A DNA stretch of 64,000 nt, from positions 434,001-498,000 of the forward strand of contig NC_010676.1 of NCBI RefSeq assembly GCF_000020125.1, read 5' to 3'. This DNA comes from Paraburkholderia phytofirmans PsJN. Lineage in GTDB: Bacteria > Pseudomonadota > Gammaproteobacteria > Burkholderiales > Burkholderiaceae. Both the position numbers and the translations under genes were made by a program. Below the pieces are notes generated by a model. It saw nothing but the letters and a program-made list of their open reading frames with translations, was not told the DNA's origin and did no database searches. How positions within the stretch are numbered: the stretch's first letter is position 1; each line of letters starts with the position of its first letter. Shown piece after piece: positions 49,861 to 58,962 of this stretch.

Positions 49861-51138
49861 ATGGCACTGATCGTTAGAAACATCCTCGGCATTGCGGTAC
49901 TGCTGCTTATCGCTTTTATCTTTTCCACCAATCGGCGCGCTATCCGCTTACGGACTGTAATCAGCGCGTTGCTCGTGCAAATAGGCATTGGCGCATTCAT
50001 TCTGTTCGTGCCCTTCGGCAAGTCGATCCTTTCGGGTGCGGCTTCCGCTGTCAATCATGTGCTTGGCTACGGCAACGCGGGCATCGAGTTCCTGTTCGGC
50101 GGGCTCGTGCAAGCGAAGATGTTCCAGGTCTTCGGCGACGGTGGTTTCGTATTTGCCGTGCGCGTGCTGCCGGCCATCATCTTCGTGACCGCGTTGATCT
50201 CCGTGCTGTACTACCTCGGCGTGATGCGCTGGATCGTGATCGTGCTCGGCACGGTATTTCAGAAGCTGCTCGGCGTGTCGAAGATCGAATCGTTTTCCGC
50301 GGTCACTACGATTTTTCTCGGCCAGAGCGAAATGCCCGCCGTCGTCAAACCGTTCACGGCCGAGATGACTGGCGCGGAATTGTTCGCGGTGATGTCGAGC
50401 GGCATGGCGGCTGTCGCCGGTTCGGTGCTGGCGGGTTATGCGGGCCTCGGCGTGCGCATCGAGTATCTGCTGGCGGCGTCGTTCATGGCGGTGCCGGGCG
50501 GCTTGCTGTTCGCGAAGATCATTCACCCTTCCACCGAACCGAGCCGTGTGCATCTGGAGAACCTCAACTTCGACGAGAAGCGTCCCGCCAATATCATCGA
50601 AGCCGCGAGTTCCGGCGCGACCGTCGGCCTCAAAATCGCGGTGATGGTCGGTGCGATGCTGATCGCGTTCGTCGGGCTGATAGCGTTGCTCAACGGAATT
50701 GTCGGCGGCGTGGGCGGCTGGTTCGGTCATCCGCAACTGTCGATGCAATCGGTGCTCGGCGTGATATTCGCGCCGCTCGCTTATCTGATCGGCGTGCCCT
50801 GGAACGAGGCTACGATTGCCGGCAATTTCCTCGGCCAGAAAGTCATTCTCAACGAGTTCGTCGCCTATGCGTCGCTGTCGCCGTATCTGAAAGACGCCGC
50901 GAGCGTGAGCGCCGCCGGTCTGGCGGCGCTCGATCCGCGTACCATTGCTATCCTGTCGTTTGCGTTGTGCGGCTTCGCGAACTTCTCGTCTATCGCGGTG
51001 CTGACGGGCGGCTTTAGCGCCGTCGCGCCGGCACGCCGTGCCGAAGTTGCGCGTTACGGCCTGCGTGTCGTGCTCGCCGCGACGCTCTCGAACCTGATGA
51101 GCGCCACGATTGCGGGCATGTTCATTACGCTGAATTGA
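49861..51138 (+). CDS. nupC: Concentrative nucleoside transporter (NupC family)
   Basis: This 425-residue inner-membrane symporter is of the CNT family. It begins with an N-terminal set of three helices, followed by GYGNAGIEFLFGGL, FVFAVRVLPAIIFVTALISV, the ion/nucleoside-site stretch FLGQSEMPAVVKPFTAEMTG, LGVPWNEATIAGNFLGQK-like PWNEATIAGNFLG, and FALCGFANFSSIAVLTGGFS near the end. It imports pyrimidine and some purine nucleosides with H+ or Na+. It is followed 15 bp later by cytidine deaminase and then a nucleoside hydrolase, which together form a nucleoside salvage operon. Confidence 0.93.
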   Translation: MALIVRNILGIAVLLLIAFIFSTNRRAIRLRTVISALLVQIGIGAFILFVPFGKSILSGAASAVNHVLGYGNAGIEFLFGGLVQAKMFQVFGDGGFVFAVRVLPAIIFVTALISVLYYLGVMRWIVIVLGTVFQKLLGVSKIESFSAVTTIFLGQSEMPAVVKPFTAEMTGAELFAVMSSGMAAVAGSVLAGYAGLGVRIEYLLAASFMAVPGGLLFAKIIHPSTEPSRVHLENLNFDEKRPANIIEAASSGATVGLKIAVMVGAMLIAFVGLIALLNGIVGGVGGWFGHPQLSMQSVLGVIFAPLAYLIGVPWNEATIAGNFLGQKVILNEFVAYASLSPYLKDAASVSAAGLAALDPRTIAILSFALCGFANFSSIAVLTGGFSAVAPARRAEVARYGLRVVLAATLSNLMSATIAGMFITLN

Positions 51139-51153
51139 ATCGAGGATTGCTGG

Positions 51154-51543
51154 ATGAATATGGAACAACTGTTGGAACGCGCGGGCGTTGCGCGAGAAAA
51201 GGCCTATGCGCCTTATTCGAAATTCAAGGTCGGCGCGGCGTTGCTGACCAAAGACGGCCAGGTGTTCGACGGCTGCAACGTCGAGAACGCTTCGTACGGT
51301 TTGTGCAATTGTGCGGAACGTACCGCATTTTTCAGCGCGATTGCGGCGGGTTATCAGCGTGACCAGTTCGCCGCGCTCGCGGTGATCGGCGATACGGACG
51401 GCCCGATCGCGCCGTGCGGCGCGTGCCGCCAGGTGATTATCGAACTGGGCGGCCCTGAACTGCCGATTCGCCTCGGTAACCTGCATGGCGCCACGCGCGA
51501 CACCACCGCGCGCGAACAATTGCCGGACGCGTTCTATCTATGA
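51154..51543 (+). CDS. cdd: Cytidine deaminase
   Basis: This 129-residue enzyme is a homotetrameric-type cytidine deaminase, converting cytidine or deoxycytidine to uridine or deoxyuridine. The zinc site is visible as CAE (NCAERTAFFSAIA, with Glu as proton shuttle) and PCGACRQVIIE. The substrate loop is DGCNVENASYG, and PYSKFKVGAAL is at the N-terminus. It sits between nupC and a nucleoside hydrolase, overlapping the latter by 4 bases. A GAGGATTG stretch lies upstream of the ATG. Confidence 0.94.
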   Translation: MNMEQLLERAGVAREKAYAPYSKFKVGAALLTKDGQVFDGCNVENASYGLCNCAERTAFFSAIAAGYQRDQFAALAVIGDTDGPIAPCGACRQVIIELGGPELPIRLGNLHGATRDTTAREQLPDAFYL

Positions 51544-52505
51544 GCAGGCACAAGGTCATCTACGACACCGATCCGGGCGTGGACGATGCCATGGCGCTCG
51601 TGTTTCAGGCGCTGCATCCGGATATCGAACTGCTCGGTCTAACGAGCGTATTCGGCAACGCCACGATCGCAACGACCACGCGCAACGCGCGCTTTCTCGC
51701 CGGACGGTTCGCCGCCGGCGTGCCGGTCGCGCAAGGCGCGGCAGCGCCGCTCAAGCGCACCGCGCCCGAGCCGCTCGCATGGATTCACGGCGACAACGGG
51801 CTCGGCAATATCGCATTGGATACAACGGACGAAGCCCCGCTCGATGCACGTCCCGCGCACCGCTTCATCATCGACACGGTGCGCGCGCATCCCGGCGAAG
51901 TGACGCTGCTCGCCGTGGGCCCGCTCACGAACCTGGCGCTCGCGCTCGCCGACGATCCGCAGATCGCCACGCTCGTCAAACAGGTGGTGATCATGGGCGG
52001 CGCGTTCGGCACGGACGGCGTGCTCGGCAACGTCACGCCCGCGGCGGAGGCCAATATCCTGGCGGACCCGCACGCCGCCGACATCGTGTTCGGCGCGGCG
52101 TGGCCGGTGGCGATCGTCGGGCTGGACGTCACGCAGCCCACCATCATGAGCCGCGAGTATCTGGCGTCGCTGCGCGAGCGCGGCGGCGCGGCCGGTCAGT
52201 TCGTATGGGAAGTGTCGCGGCACTACGAGGCGTTTCACGAGCAAAGTGCGCAGCTGGCGGGCATCTATGTGCATGATTCGTCGGCGGTGGCGTATGTGCT
52301 GGCGCCACATCTCTATACAACGCGCAGCGGCCCTGTGCGTGTATTGACGGACGGCATCGCGGTGGGCCAGACCATCCAGAAGCCGTCGACCATGCCCGTG
52401 CCCGCGCCGGCGTGGGATAGCCGGCCGGACTGCAAAGTGTGTATCGGCGTGGACGTGCCGGGTATGCTGGCGCTTTACGAGCGCACCATTTGCGGCACGC
52501 TGTGA
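51540..52505 (+). CDS. Inosine/uridine-preferring nucleoside hydrolase
   Basis: This 321-residue enzyme splits ribonucleosides into base and ribose. The calcium-binding N-terminal cluster DTDPGVDDAMAL is typical of the family. IHGDNGLGNI, TLLAVGPLTNLALAL, VVIMGGAFG and AEANILADPHAADIVF are further family stretches. Together with NupC and Cdd it forms a route for imported nucleosides: uptake, deamination of cytidine, then hydrolysis of uridine or inosine. It overlaps cdd by 4 bases. Confidence 0.92.
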   Translation: MSRHKVIYDTDPGVDDAMALVFQALHPDIELLGLTSVFGNATIATTTRNARFLAGRFAAGVPVAQGAAAPLKRTAPEPLAWIHGDNGLGNIALDTTDEAPLDARPAHRFIIDTVRAHPGEVTLLAVGPLTNLALALADDPQIATLVKQVVIMGGAFGTDGVLGNVTPAAEANILADPHAADIVFGAAWPVAIVGLDVTQPTIMSREYLASLRERGGAAGQFVWEVSRHYEAFHEQSAQLAGIYVHDSSAVAYVLAPHLYTTRSGPVRVLTDGIAVGQTIQKPSTMPVPAPAWDSRPDCKVCIGVDVPGMLALYERTICGTL

Positions 52506-52724
52506 AAGAGACGCTTACCCGACGCATTCGCGGCATTGCCTGATTTGACCAGAGGTAAGCCGCTGTGCAATGCAACACGCCGCTCAACACACCGGTTCGC
52601 GGCAATCCTGGCCGGTGCCGATCTTCAATCTTTGCTACATTCTGCACACGCACTGCATTCGCGCCCCCTGAAACTCCGGCTCGTGGACGCAAGCGCGTGA
52701 TCGAAATCTCTCAAGAGGCCAAAG

Positions 52725-53660
52725 ATGCGAATTCTAGTAGTAGGGGCGGGCGCCGTAGGCGGCTATTTCGGCGGGCGTCTCGCAGCGGCGGGCCAGGACG
52801 TGACCTTCCTCGTGCGTCCCGGCCGGGCGGAAAAGCTCAAGCGTGACGGGCTTGTCATCAGCAGCGTACGCGGCGATCTCAAGCTGCCCGATCCGCAGAC
52901 GATTCTCGCCGGCGTCAGCGCCGAGCCCTTCGATCTCGTGCTGCTGAGCTGCAAAGCCTTCAGTCTCGACGACGCGATCGATTCCTTCGCGCCGCTCGTC
53001 GGCGAGTCGACGCTGATTCTGCCGATGCTCAACGGCATGCGTCATATGGAGGTGCTCAACGAAAAGTTCGGCGCCGCACGCGTGCTGGGCGGGCAATGCG
53101 TAATCGCCGCCACGCTCAATGCCGAGCAGCATATCGTGCATCTTAACGACACCCACGCGATCACGTTCGGCGAACAGGCCGGCGGCGCGTCGGAACGTGT
53201 TCAGGCAATCGCCGAAGCCATGGGCGATGCGAATTTCGACGCCGTGATCAGCGACAACATCTTGCTGCGCATGTGGGAGAAGTGGGTGTTCCTGGCCACA
53301 TTGGCGGGCGGCACGTGCTTGATGCGCGGTTCGGTCGGCGATATTCTGGCTGCGCCGGACGGCAAGCGCGTGATCGAGAACCTGCTCGGCGAGTGCCGCG
53401 CGGTGGCCGAGCACAACGGCTTCACCATGGGCCCGGACTTCGACGCACGCGCCACGCAAACGCTCTTCACGCCTTCGCCGCTCACCGCGTCCATGTTGCG
53501 GGATGTGGAAAATCACTCGCATACCGAGGCGGATCATATTCTCGGCGATCTGATTTCGCGCGGCGGCGACGCGCAAAAGGGCGAGCACGGTTTGTCGTTG
53601 CTGCGTATCGCCTATAGTCATCTGAAGACGTATGAAGCGAGGCAGGCCCGCACGTCCTGA
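52725..53660 (+). CDS. 2-dehydropantoate 2-reductase family protein
   Basis: This 311-residue NADPH-dependent reductase is of the PanE/ApbA family. It has the Rossmann motif ILVVGAGAVGGYFGGRLAAA, the catalytic lysine in LLSCKAFSLDD, and the C-terminal helical domain with RMWEKWVFLATLAGGTCLM and SPLTASMLRDVENHSHTEAD, the last holding the substrate-binding Ser/Asp. Ketopantoate reduction for pantothenate synthesis is the family reaction. Burkholderia carry several paralogues, so this copy may act on another 2-oxo acid. It stands alone, with no other pan genes nearby. Confidence 0.88.
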   Translation: MRILVVGAGAVGGYFGGRLAAAGQDVTFLVRPGRAEKLKRDGLVISSVRGDLKLPDPQTILAGVSAEPFDLVLLSCKAFSLDDAIDSFAPLVGESTLILPMLNGMRHMEVLNEKFGAARVLGGQCVIAATLNAEQHIVHLNDTHAITFGEQAGGASERVQAIAEAMGDANFDAVISDNILLRMWEKWVFLATLAGGTCLMRGSVGDILAAPDGKRVIENLLGECRAVAEHNGFTMGPDFDARATQTLFTPSPLTASMLRDVENHSHTEADHILGDLISRGGDAQKGEHGLSLLRIAYSHLKTYEARQARTS

Positions 53661-53727
53661 GAGATGCCACGGGCACGAATCGGGACTTCGCAGGCATGGC
53701 GGACAGTCTAACGTTCAGAGGTGAAGC

Positions 53728-54027
53728 ATGCCGACTCCCATCGGATCAGTGCCCGCACTCAGTGCCGCTTCGGCCACGATCTTCTCGATCGGCATCGTCT
53801 TTCTCGGCTACTGGGGTTTGTATGAGCCGATACAGTGGCGAGCCGCCGACGTCTTCGTGTTCGTGTTCGCGCTGATCGGTTTCGGTTGCCTCGGGCTCGT
53901 GCCGTGGGTCGCCACGAGTCCTGTCGAACCCGAAGGCAGCGATAGCCGGATTCGCATTGCGCGGCATCTGTTTCTTGCCGGCGTGGCGGGGATCTGGCTT
54001 GCGGTGGCGATGTCGGTGATTTTCTAG
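53728..54027 (+). CDS. Small three-helix membrane protein
   Basis: This 99-residue hypothetical protein has three hydrophobic segments, near residues 12-32 (ATIFSIGIVFLGYWGLY), 40-60 (VFVFVFALIGFGCLGLVPWV) and 80-99 (LFLAGVAGIWLAVAMSVIF). A short acidic loop (VEPEGSDSRIR) lies before the third. AGAGGTG precedes the ATG. No family is recognised. It is convergent with the downstream ABC operon across a strong terminator. Confidence 0.7.
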   Translation: MPTPIGSVPALSAASATIFSIGIVFLGYWGLYEPIQWRAADVFVFVFALIGFGCLGLVPWVATSPVEPEGSDSRIRIARHLFLAGVAGIWLAVAMSVIF

Positions 54028-54050
54028 AACGACAGCCATGCTCACACATA

Positions 54051-54090
54051 GAAAACGCGCGCCTTGCACAGTTGCATGGCGCGCGTTTTC
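54051..54090. terminator. Bidirectional terminator
   Basis: GAAAACGCGCGCC (54051-54063) and GGCGCGCGTTTTC (54078-54090) form a perfect 13-bp stem with a 14-nt loop, with A and T runs built into the ends. It separates the convergent genes ending at 54027 and 54114. Confidence 0.82.
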
Positions 54091-54113
54091 GTTGATGCGC
54101 AATCGGTCAGCGC

Positions 54114-55160
54114 CTAGCGCTCGATCTGCCGGTTCCAGCGCGTGTCCCACTGCGCGCGGTGCGCGTTGATCGTATCCCAATCCACGACCGTCACCTTGTG
54201 CACCAGATCGTCGATGTTGCCGAGACTCTGCTGCATCGGCGGCGTCATCTTCGCAAGACGGTTGGTGGGAATCTGACGGCCGGCTTCCGCGGCCTTGGTT
54301 TGCGCCGGCGCGGACAGCAGGAATTGCGCGAGCTTCTGCGCCAGTTGCGGATCGGGGTTGTTGTTGACCACGCACAGGTCGACCAGCAGCAGCACCGGGC
54401 CTTCTTTCGGATTCACATAGCCGACCGGAATGCCCTTGTCCGCCAGATCGCCCACGGCGGTCGGCGTCAACGGGAACAGGCCCGCTTCGCCGGTCTGGAC
54501 CATTTCGGAAATCTTCGCCGAATTCGGCACGTACTCGACCACGTTCGGGCCGACCGTGGTTGCCCATTTCGTGAAGCCCGGTTCCACGTTCTGCTCGCTG
54601 CCGCCCATCAAGCGGTTGATGGCGAGAAAGCCGTGCAGCCCGAAGGTACTGCTCGACGCCGACTGGAACACCACTTTGCCTTTGTATTTCGGATCGGCGA
54701 AATCCATCCATGAGGTCGGCGGCGCCCAGCCTTTTTCAGCGAACAGCTTCTTGTTGTACGCGATGCCGGTCATGCCGAGTTGCACGCCCGCGCCCATGTC
54801 GTCCTTCATGCGCGCGAACGGATAGAGTTCCTTGAGCACGGGCGCATCGTCGAGCTTCTTGCACACGCCCATGCTGATCGCGCGCGCCATTACGCCGTCG
54901 TCGAGAAACACCACGTGAATCTGCGGGTTGGCCTTGTTGGCGAGCAGCTTGGCGAGAATGTCCGACGACGTGCCCGGCACCACCACCACCTTCACGTTGT
55001 TGGCCTTCTCGAAGTCGGGCAGCACCTGGCTCGTATAAGCTTTCTCCATCGGGCCGCCATTCATGCCGATGTAGATCGTCTTGGTTTGCGACCAGGCCGG
55101 CGCGGCCGCGCCGAATGCACATAATGCGGCCAGCGCCGCGAGCGTCTTGAACAGTTTCAT
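54114..55160 (-). CDS. ABC transporter periplasmic binding protein, polyamine/Fe-type fold
   Basis: This 348-residue exported binding protein has a signal peptide (KLFKTLAALAALCAFGAAAP, cut near WSQ) and the extracellular solute-binding fold of the spermidine/putrescine-like group. Family stretches are VLPDFEKANNVKVVVVPGTS, QLGMTGIAYNKKLF, GLFPLTPTAVGDLADKGIPV and LAQKLAQFLLSAPAQTKAAE. AGGAG lies 8 bases before the ATG. It is the last gene of a seven-gene minus-strand operon that encodes both permeases, the ATPase and a three-part oxidase. The ligand is probably an amine or amino acid that the oxidase attacks. Confidence 0.86.
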   Translation of the reverse strand: MKLFKTLAALAALCAFGAAAPAWSQTKTIYIGMNGGPMEKAYTSQVLPDFEKANNVKVVVVPGTSSDILAKLLANKANPQIHVVFLDDGVMARAISMGVCKKLDDAPVLKELYPFARMKDDMGAGVQLGMTGIAYNKKLFAEKGWAPPTSWMDFADPKYKGKVVFQSASSSTFGLHGFLAINRLMGGSEQNVEPGFTKWATTVGPNVVEYVPNSAKISEMVQTGEAGLFPLTPTAVGDLADKGIPVGYVNPKEGPVLLLVDLCVVNNNPDPQLAQKLAQFLLSAPAQTKAAEAGRQIPTNRLAKMTPPMQQSLGNIDDLVHKVTVVDWDTINAHRAQWDTRWNRQIER

Positions 55161-55192
55161 CGAGGGGCTCCTGAGGTTCACTATACGAAAAC

Positions 55193-56320
55193 TTAAGCGA
55201 CCGGTGAGGTCGCGACAGCAGCAAAACGGCCAATCGAAAAAGCGTCGAGTGGCGTGACGGTGGCGCCGTCGGCGACGAGATCGGCGAGCACTTCGCCGAC
55301 GCCCGGCGCGAGCAGGAAGCCGCCGCCTGAAAAACCGAATGCATGCAACAGACGCGGCACGGTACGGCTCGCACCGATGATCGGATTGCTGTCGGGCGTT
55401 TCGCCCTCCACGCCGCTCCACGTACGGATCAGCAGCGCCTCGCGCAGCGCGGGCAGCAGCGCGCACGCGTCGCGCATCACGGCGCGCGTGGTGTCCGTCG
55501 ACGGCTGGCCGTATTCGCCGTCGCCATGTCCGCGCCCGCCGCCGATCACGCAATTGCCGCGCGCCACTTGCCGCGCGTAGATGCCGCCGCCGTACACGCC
55601 CAGGTTGTGCGTGATGAAAAGCGGCAGCGGTTCGGTGACCCACATGTTCGGGTAGATCGGTTTCATCGGCGCGGTTTCGCCGAAGTAACCGGCCACCGTA
55701 TTCGCCCACGCGCCCGCCGAATTGATGAGCCAGTCGGCACTGACGCGCAGATCGCCGGCGCGCAGTTGAAAACGCGTGCCGTCGTGATGAATGTCGGTGA
55801 GTTCGGTTTGCTCGCGCACGTCCGCACCGGCGGCCCGCGCTGCGCGCGCGAAGGCGGGCGACACCAGCCGCGGGTTCGCATGGCCGTCGGTCGCGCACAG
55901 CGAGCCGCCTACCGCCGCCGGCCCGAGCCACGGGTAGCGCTGGCGGAACGCCGCGCCGCTGACGAGTTGCGCGTGCAGTCCAAAATCGCGTGCCATGTCG
56001 GCCCACGTCTGCAGCGCGGCGAGATCGCTTTCGCTACGCGCGAGGCGCAAATGTCCCGACACCGTGAACTCGCCGTCGATGCCGATCAACTCCGGCAAGC
56101 GGTCCCAGATGCGCCGTGCGCGAATGGCGAGCGGCATCTGTTCGACCGGCCGTCCCTGACAGCGCACGCCGCCGTAATTCACGCCACTTGCCTGCGCGCC
56201 GCAATAGCGCCGCTCGAACAGGCCGACGCGCAAGCCGCGCTTCGCGAGCGCCAATGCCGCCGATGAACCGACCAGGCCGCCGCCCGCAATCGCGACGTCG
56301 TAATGCAGCGTGTTACTCAT
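55193..56320 (-). CDS. FAD oxidase subunit, DAO family (HcnC/SoxB-like)
   Basis: This 375-residue flavoprotein is of the D-amino-acid-oxidase/sarcosine-oxidase-beta family. It has the FAD-binding motif VAIAGGGLVGSSAALALAKR, FERRYCGAQASGVNYGGV after it, INSAGAWANTVAGYFGE, and the C-terminal GFSGGGFLLAPGVGEVLADL. With the two genes upstream it resembles the HcnABC/opine or D-hydroxyproline dehydrogenase complexes, in which this subunit oxidises the C-N bond. The ATG at 56320 overlaps the upstream subunit's stop by 8 bases. The hydrogen cyanide synthase label is not justified without substrate evidence. Confidence 0.88.
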   Translation of the reverse strand: MSNTLHYDVAIAGGGLVGSSAALALAKRGLRVGLFERRYCGAQASGVNYGGVRCQGRPVEQMPLAIRARRIWDRLPELIGIDGEFTVSGHLRLARSESDLAALQTWADMARDFGLHAQLVSGAAFRQRYPWLGPAAVGGSLCATDGHANPRLVSPAFARAARAAGADVREQTELTDIHHDGTRFQLRAGDLRVSADWLINSAGAWANTVAGYFGETAPMKPIYPNMWVTEPLPLFITHNLGVYGGGIYARQVARGNCVIGGGRGHGDGEYGQPSTDTTRAVMRDACALLPALREALLIRTWSGVEGETPDSNPIIGASRTVPRLLHAFGFSGGGFLLAPGVGEVLADLVADGATVTPLDAFSIGRFAAVATSPVA

Positions 56321-57746
56321 CGCGCGCCTCCGCGGGAATTTCGGCGAGGTCGTCGGCATACATTTCCGGCGCGAGCGGAATCGGTTTGACGGGCGGCTGG
56401 CTGCGCAAACGGCCGACTGCGTCGAGCGGCTTGCCGGTTTCCTCGGCGAGGAGAGTGAGCGCGGCTTCGCCGCACATGCGCCCCTGGCAGCGGCCCATGC
56501 CGACGCGCGTGAGCGCCTTCAGCCGGTTGATCTCATTCGCTTCGCCGCCGCGAATGCAGCGTCGCAAGGTACCCGCGTCGATCTCTTCGCAGCGGCACAC
56601 GGTCATGTCGTCGGGCCATTGCGACGCGCAGTTGGCCGGTGGCGCGAAAGCCGTTTCGATGCCCTCGCGAAACACCGCGATACGTTTCAGACTACGCTCG
56701 ATCGATGCCGCGTCGGGCATGCCCGCACCACGCGGATGCGCGATGCCGAGGTCGTCGAGCAAAGCGAGCGCGGCGCGGCGGCCGGCCAGTTCGGCGGCGT
56801 CCGCGCCGGCGATGCCCGCGCCGTCGCCGGCAAGATAGAGACCGCGCACGGAACTGCGTCCCGCCGGGTCGACTTCAGGCAGCCAGCACCGGTTGGTCGC
56901 ATCGAAACGGAAGCGGCAGCCCGCGAGATCGGCGAGCTGCGTTTCGGGTTTCAGGCCGAAGCTCACGCCGACCGCGTCGCATGCAATGGTTTCGGTCGGC
57001 GAGCCTTCACGCGAAGCGCGCCATTCGAGCGCTTGCACACCATCCACGCCGCGAATGCCCACCAGCGTCACATCGCGCTCGATCCGCACGCCATGCGTTT
57101 TCAGCCAGCCGACGTAGTACAGACCTTTGGCGAACGTGCCCGGCAGACGCGCGAGTTTCGGCGCCGCGGCGATCTGCTGTGAGAACGGACTCGTGTCGAG
57201 TACGGCCACGACCTGCGCGCCCGCTTTCACGTACTGATACGCCACGAGATATAACAACGGTCCGGTGCCGGCCAGCACGACGCGTCGGCCGATCGCGCAG
57301 CCTTGCGCCTTCAGCGCGACCTGGGCCGCGCCGAGCGTGTAGACGCCGGGGAGAGTCCAGCCCGGCACCGGCAGCACGCGGTCAGTCGCGCCGCTGGCAA
57401 TGATCAGGTGCGAGAACGGCACGCGCAGTTCGCGTCCCGCGTGCAAGGTATCGAGGCGACCGGCTTCGCAGGCCCACGCGAGCGTGTCGGGACGATAGTC
57501 GAGATGAGGCAGAAGCGCGGCCATGGTCGAGTGCAAGGCTTCGGCCTTGTGCGCTTCGAAACCGTAGAGCGTTTTTTTCGAGCGCTCGAAGCCGCCGTTC
57601 GCCGGCGGTTGCCGATAGATCTGGCCGCCCCAGCGCGCGTTTTCGTCGATCACGATCGGCTTCACGCCGGCCGCGACCAGCGTCTCGGCGGCGCGTACGC
57701 CCGCCGGCCCGGCGCCGACGATCACGATGCGGCGTTCGTCGCTCAT
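56313..57746 (-). CDS. NAD(P)/FAD oxidoreductase subunit with BFD [2Fe-2S] domain (HcnB/OoxA-like)
   Basis: This 477-residue subunit has a pyridine nucleotide-disulfide-type FAD domain (RIVIVGAGPAGVRAAETLVA, ENARWGGQIYRQPPA) and a second dinucleotide motif (RRVVLAGTGPLLYLVAYQYV). A C-terminal bacterioferritin-associated-ferredoxin-like domain follows, with cysteines in TVCRCEEIDAG and GMGRCQGRMCGEAAL (C-x-C and C-x4-C). It should pass electrons from the DAO-type subunit to the small ferredoxin subunit. It overlaps both neighbouring genes, as in opine and hydroxyproline dehydrogenase operons. Confidence 0.88.
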   Translation of the reverse strand: MSDERRIVIVGAGPAGVRAAETLVAAGVKPIVIDENARWGGQIYRQPPANGGFERSKKTLYGFEAHKAEALHSTMAALLPHLDYRPDTLAWACEAGRLDTLHAGRELRVPFSHLIIASGATDRVLPVPGWTLPGVYTLGAAQVALKAQGCAIGRRVVLAGTGPLLYLVAYQYVKAGAQVVAVLDTSPFSQQIAAAPKLARLPGTFAKGLYYVGWLKTHGVRIERDVTLVGIRGVDGVQALEWRASREGSPTETIACDAVGVSFGLKPETQLADLAGCRFRFDATNRCWLPEVDPAGRSSVRGLYLAGDGAGIAGADAAELAGRRAALALLDDLGIAHPRGAGMPDAASIERSLKRIAVFREGIETAFAPPANCASQWPDDMTVCRCEEIDAGTLRRCIRGGEANEINRLKALTRVGMGRCQGRMCGEAALTLLAEETGKPLDAVGRLRSQPPVKPIPLAPEMYADDLAEIPAEARDE

Positions 57747-58129
57747 CGGGCCTCTCCGTTTTCGTCCGCGGCGCCGGCACTGGTTACTACAGCAGCGATC
57801 CGGGTGAGCACGCGCATGCCTTCGGTCACGGGCGTCGAGCACGCGCGCACGCGTTTGCCGTCTTCGGTGCGCATCCAGCAGTCCTGACATGCGCCGATCA
57901 GGCAGAAGCCGGCGCGCGGCGCGCCGCTGAATTCGCTTTCGCGCACGCGGCGTTGCTGCATCAGCACGGCTGTCAGCAGCGTATCGCCTTGCAGTGCGGC
58001 GACTTCCTGGCCGTCGATAAAGAAGTGCAGCGGTTCACGCCGCGTTTCCGCCAAACGGATGAACTGCGATGCGGCATTTTGAGTGGACGGCAACGTGGAC
58101 GGCATGAGAGCGTGGTCGGAAGAAGACAT
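57743..58129 (-). CDS. (2Fe-2S) ferredoxin-like subunit (HcnA-like)
   Basis: This 128-residue protein has a plant-type [2Fe-2S] domain (FFIDGQEVAALQGDTLLTAV) with cluster cysteines in GFCLIGACQDCWMRTEDG and a fourth in RVRACSTPV. It is the small electron-transfer subunit of the three-part oxidase. The start at 58129 overlaps the stop of the preceding permease gene (TGATG), and its own stop overlaps the next gene's ATG by 4 bases. The N-terminal 30 residues are Ser/Ala-rich. Confidence 0.87.
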   Translation of the reverse strand: MSSSDHALMPSTLPSTQNAASQFIRLAETRREPLHFFIDGQEVAALQGDTLLTAVLMQQRRVRESEFSGAPRAGFCLIGACQDCWMRTEDGKRVRACSTPVTEGMRVLTRIAAVVTSAGAADENGEAR

Positions 58130-58923
58130 CAGTGCTGGCCGATCAGAATGCGGTTCAGGCCATACACGCGGTCGAGCAGCAGCATCGCGCCACCGGTAAT
58201 GAAGATCACCAGCGCGGAGACGGAGGCCATCATCGGATCGATCGATTCGGTCGCGTACATGTACATGCGCACCGGCAGCGTGACGGTTTGCGGCGAGGTG
58301 ACGAAGATCGACATCGTCAATTCGTCGAAGCTGTTGATGAAGGCCAGCAGCCAGCCGCCGGTAATGCCCGGCAGAATCATCGGAAAAGTGATGCGGCGAA
58401 ACGTGGTCCACGGATCGGCGCCGAGCGAGTGCGCGGCATGCTCGATGCTGCGGTCGAGGCCGCTCACCGAAGCCAGCACGAGCCGCATCACGAACGGCGT
58501 GATGATGATCATGTGCGCAAGCACGAGCCACGCGAACGAGCCGGTTGCGCCGATCAGCGCGAAGAAGCGCAGCAGTGCGATGCCGAGTACGAGGCCGGGA
58601 ATCACGAGCGGCGACAGCAGCAGGCCGTTGAGAAAGCTGCGCCCCGGAAAACGCGCACGGCCGATGGCGAGCGCGGCGGGCAGCGCCACGATCAGCGACA
58701 GCGTCGCCGAAGCGAATGCCAGCTTCAGGCTGTTGAAGAACGCGCCGATGAAATCCGGGTAATTGAGAATCGCGCGGAACCAGCGCAACGAGACGCCGTG
58801 CGTGGGTAGCGTGAGCGTTTCGTCGGGCGTGAAGGCGACCAGCACGACGATCACGAGCGGCGCGAGCACGAACGCAATCACGAGCGTGTGGAAGATCAGC
58901 GCGATGGGGCCGTTTTTTCTCAT
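58129..58923 (-). CDS. ABC transporter permease, PotC-like
   Basis: This 264-residue inner-membrane permease has six predicted segments and a binding-protein-dependent transport EAA motif (IEHAAHSLGADPWTTFRRIT, FPMILPGITGGWLLAFINSF). It pairs with the permease encoded just upstream, as PotB does with PotC in polyamine importers. The 39-bp gap from the previous gene and the 1-bp overlap with the ferredoxin subunit show operon membership. Confidence 0.9.
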   Translation of the reverse strand: MRKNGPIALIFHTLVIAFVLAPLVIVVLVAFTPDETLTLPTHGVSLRWFRAILNYPDFIGAFFNSLKLAFASATLSLIVALPAALAIGRARFPGRSFLNGLLLSPLVIPGLVLGIALLRFFALIGATGSFAWLVLAHMIIITPFVMRLVLASVSGLDRSIEHAAHSLGADPWTTFRRITFPMILPGITGGWLLAFINSFDELTMSIFVTSPQTVTLPVRMYMYATESIDPMMASVSALVIFITGGAMLLLDRVYGLNRILIGQH

Positions 58924-58962
58924 GATGACTTCACTGAATGTGCTGACGAGAGGGCCGATAAA

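Noticed and set aside
54114..58129. Hydrogen cyanide synthase hcnABC
   Set aside because: The three subunits are homologous, but the co-transcribed polyamine-type importer and gene order fit amine/opine or hydroxyproline-type dehydrogenases better. The substrate is left open.
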